Made by a program: the position numbers and the translations under genes. 64,000 nucleotides of DNA, taken from Physcomitrium patens (Eukaryota; Streptophyta; Bryopsida; Funariales; Funariaceae). Positions 63,316 to 64,000 of the stretch are shown one piece after another. The stretch is taken from assembly GCF_000002425.4 (NCBI RefSeq), contig NC_037256.1, forward strand, positions 14,896,941-14,960,940, written 5' to 3'. The notes below the pieces were generated by a model that saw only the letters and a program-made list of their open reading frames with translations, made no database searches and had not been told where the DNA came from. The number at the start of each line of letters is the position of its first letter. Position 1 is the first letter of the stretch.

Positions 63316-64000
63316 TCATTCGAGCTTATCTTTGCTTGTTAGACGCGTGAGTGGTGCAGCAACTTGAGAATAATTCTTGATGAAGATCCGATAGAAGTTA
63401 GCAAATCCAAGAAAACACTGAACATCTCTAACCGTCTTCGGAACTTCCCAAGATATAATTGCTTCTACCTTTTTTGGATCCATCTTCAAGCCCTCTGTAG
63501 TCGCAATGAAACCCAAAAATTCCATCTCATTCTGGTGAAATTGACACTTCTCCAACTTGGCGTAGAGTCCTCGTTCGCGTAGTTTTTCAAGAACCAAACA
63601 AACGTGCTTCTCATGTTCTTCTTCATTCTTGGAAAATATCAAAATATCATCCAGATAGATGACAACAAAGTCATCGAGGTACTCCCGAAAGATGTCGTTC
63701 ATCATATGCTGAAAGATCGCTGGAGCATTGGTAAGACCAAAAGGCATGACATTGTACTCAAAATGGCCATACCTTGTACGAAAGGCTGTCTTCCATTCAT
63801 CTCCTTCTTTGATTCGCACAAGGTTGTAGGCTCCTCTTAAATCAATCTTTGTAAAAATTCTTGCACGTCCAAGTTGATCTAAGAGGCCGGAGATCAAAGG
63901 TAAGGGATAGCGATTTTTCTTGGTCACCTTGTTGAGTCCTTGGTAGTCTACGCACATCCGCAGTGAGCCATCCTTTTTCTTCACGAATAGGATTGGTGCT
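63316..64000 (-). CDS. Chromovirus reverse transcriptase (5' end outside window)
   Basis: The frame stays open to the window edge. RT motifs appear in order: [55 protein letters not shown] (catalytic Y-L-D-D), [18 protein letters not shown] and [12 protein letters not shown]. The frame ends in a TGA at 63316-63318 where related elements usually have Trp. Confidence 0.93.
   Translation of the reverse strand, partial: APILFVKKKDGSLRMCVDYQGLNKVTKKNRYPLPLISGLLDQLGRARIFTKIDLRGAYNLVRIKEGDEWKTAFRTRYGHFEYNVMPFGLTNAPAIFQHMMNDIFREYLDDFVVIYLDDILIFSKNEEEHEKHVCLVLEKLRERGLYAKLEKCQFHQNEMEFLGFIATTEGLKMDPKKVEAIISWEVPKTVRDVQCFLGFANFYRIFIKNYSQVAAPLTRLTSKDKLE

Larger units (their letters stand above)
60390..64000 (-). 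mobile_element. Ty3/gypsy chromovirus, 3' part (runs off the window)
   Basis: Read on the minus strand: RT, RNase H, integrase, GPY/F-like region and chromodomain (64000-61318), then a noncoding gap with a purine tract, a 115-aa extra ORF, the polypurine tract and the 3' LTR (60793-60390). It is inserted into the older gypsy relic. Open frames are long, broken by only two stops in the visible part, so the insertion is much younger than the other elements. The gag and 5' LTR are outside the window. Confidence 0.93.

Overview
This window is nuclear DNA of a land plant. Genes are split by short GT-AG introns, there are plastid-directed proteins, a plant receptor kinase and Ty3/gypsy retroelements. 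Fairly GC-rich exons sit in very AT-rich spacers studded with (TA)n arrays. That texture, with a chromodomain-bearing gypsy element, suggests a bryophyte, most likely a moss of the Physcomitrium type. The species is inferred, not proven.

Layout. 1-2.9 kb (+): 3' half of an LRR receptor-like kinase (subfamily VIII-1 type). 6.0-10.2 kb (-): a complete 12-exon Rubisco-activase-like AAA+ gene (At1g73110 type, not canonical RCA), including a 10-nt micro-exon. 11-16.9 kb: spacer with a GC-richer block of unknown origin. 16.9-21.6 kb (+) and 22.0-26.3 kb (-): two heavily decayed gypsy elements lying tail to tail, followed by a probable LINE remnant. 29.4-30.2 kb (+): an NDR1/HIN1-like (LEA_2) membrane protein. 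33.4-33.7 kb (-): an intronless histone H4 gene with TATA box and paired E2F-type sites. 37.5-38.8 kb (+): a three-exon, probably plastid protein of unknown function. 43.0-43.8 kb (+): a three-exon protein resembling the DUF3082 two-helix family. 48.3-48.7 kb: a foldback structure containing a perfect 52-bp hairpin. 49.4-51.2 kb (+): a seven-exon TspO/MBR gene. 58.7-60.4 kb (-): another relic gypsy fragment, paralogous to the one at 22.6-24.3 kb, cut by a much younger chromovirus (60.4 kb to the window end, -). The chromovirus LTR carries arrays of heat-shock-element-like units.

The genes do not form a pathway. Four of the seven clear genes encode plastid or membrane proteins. The strongest unexplained signals are the foldback at 48.3-48.7 kb, the heat-shock-like U3 and extra 3' ORF of the chromovirus, the RCA-like micro-exon, and a 48-bp inverted repeat flanking the unknown plastid gene. 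Exon boundaries were assigned by hand from reading frame, phase and splice dinucleotides, so they are predictions.
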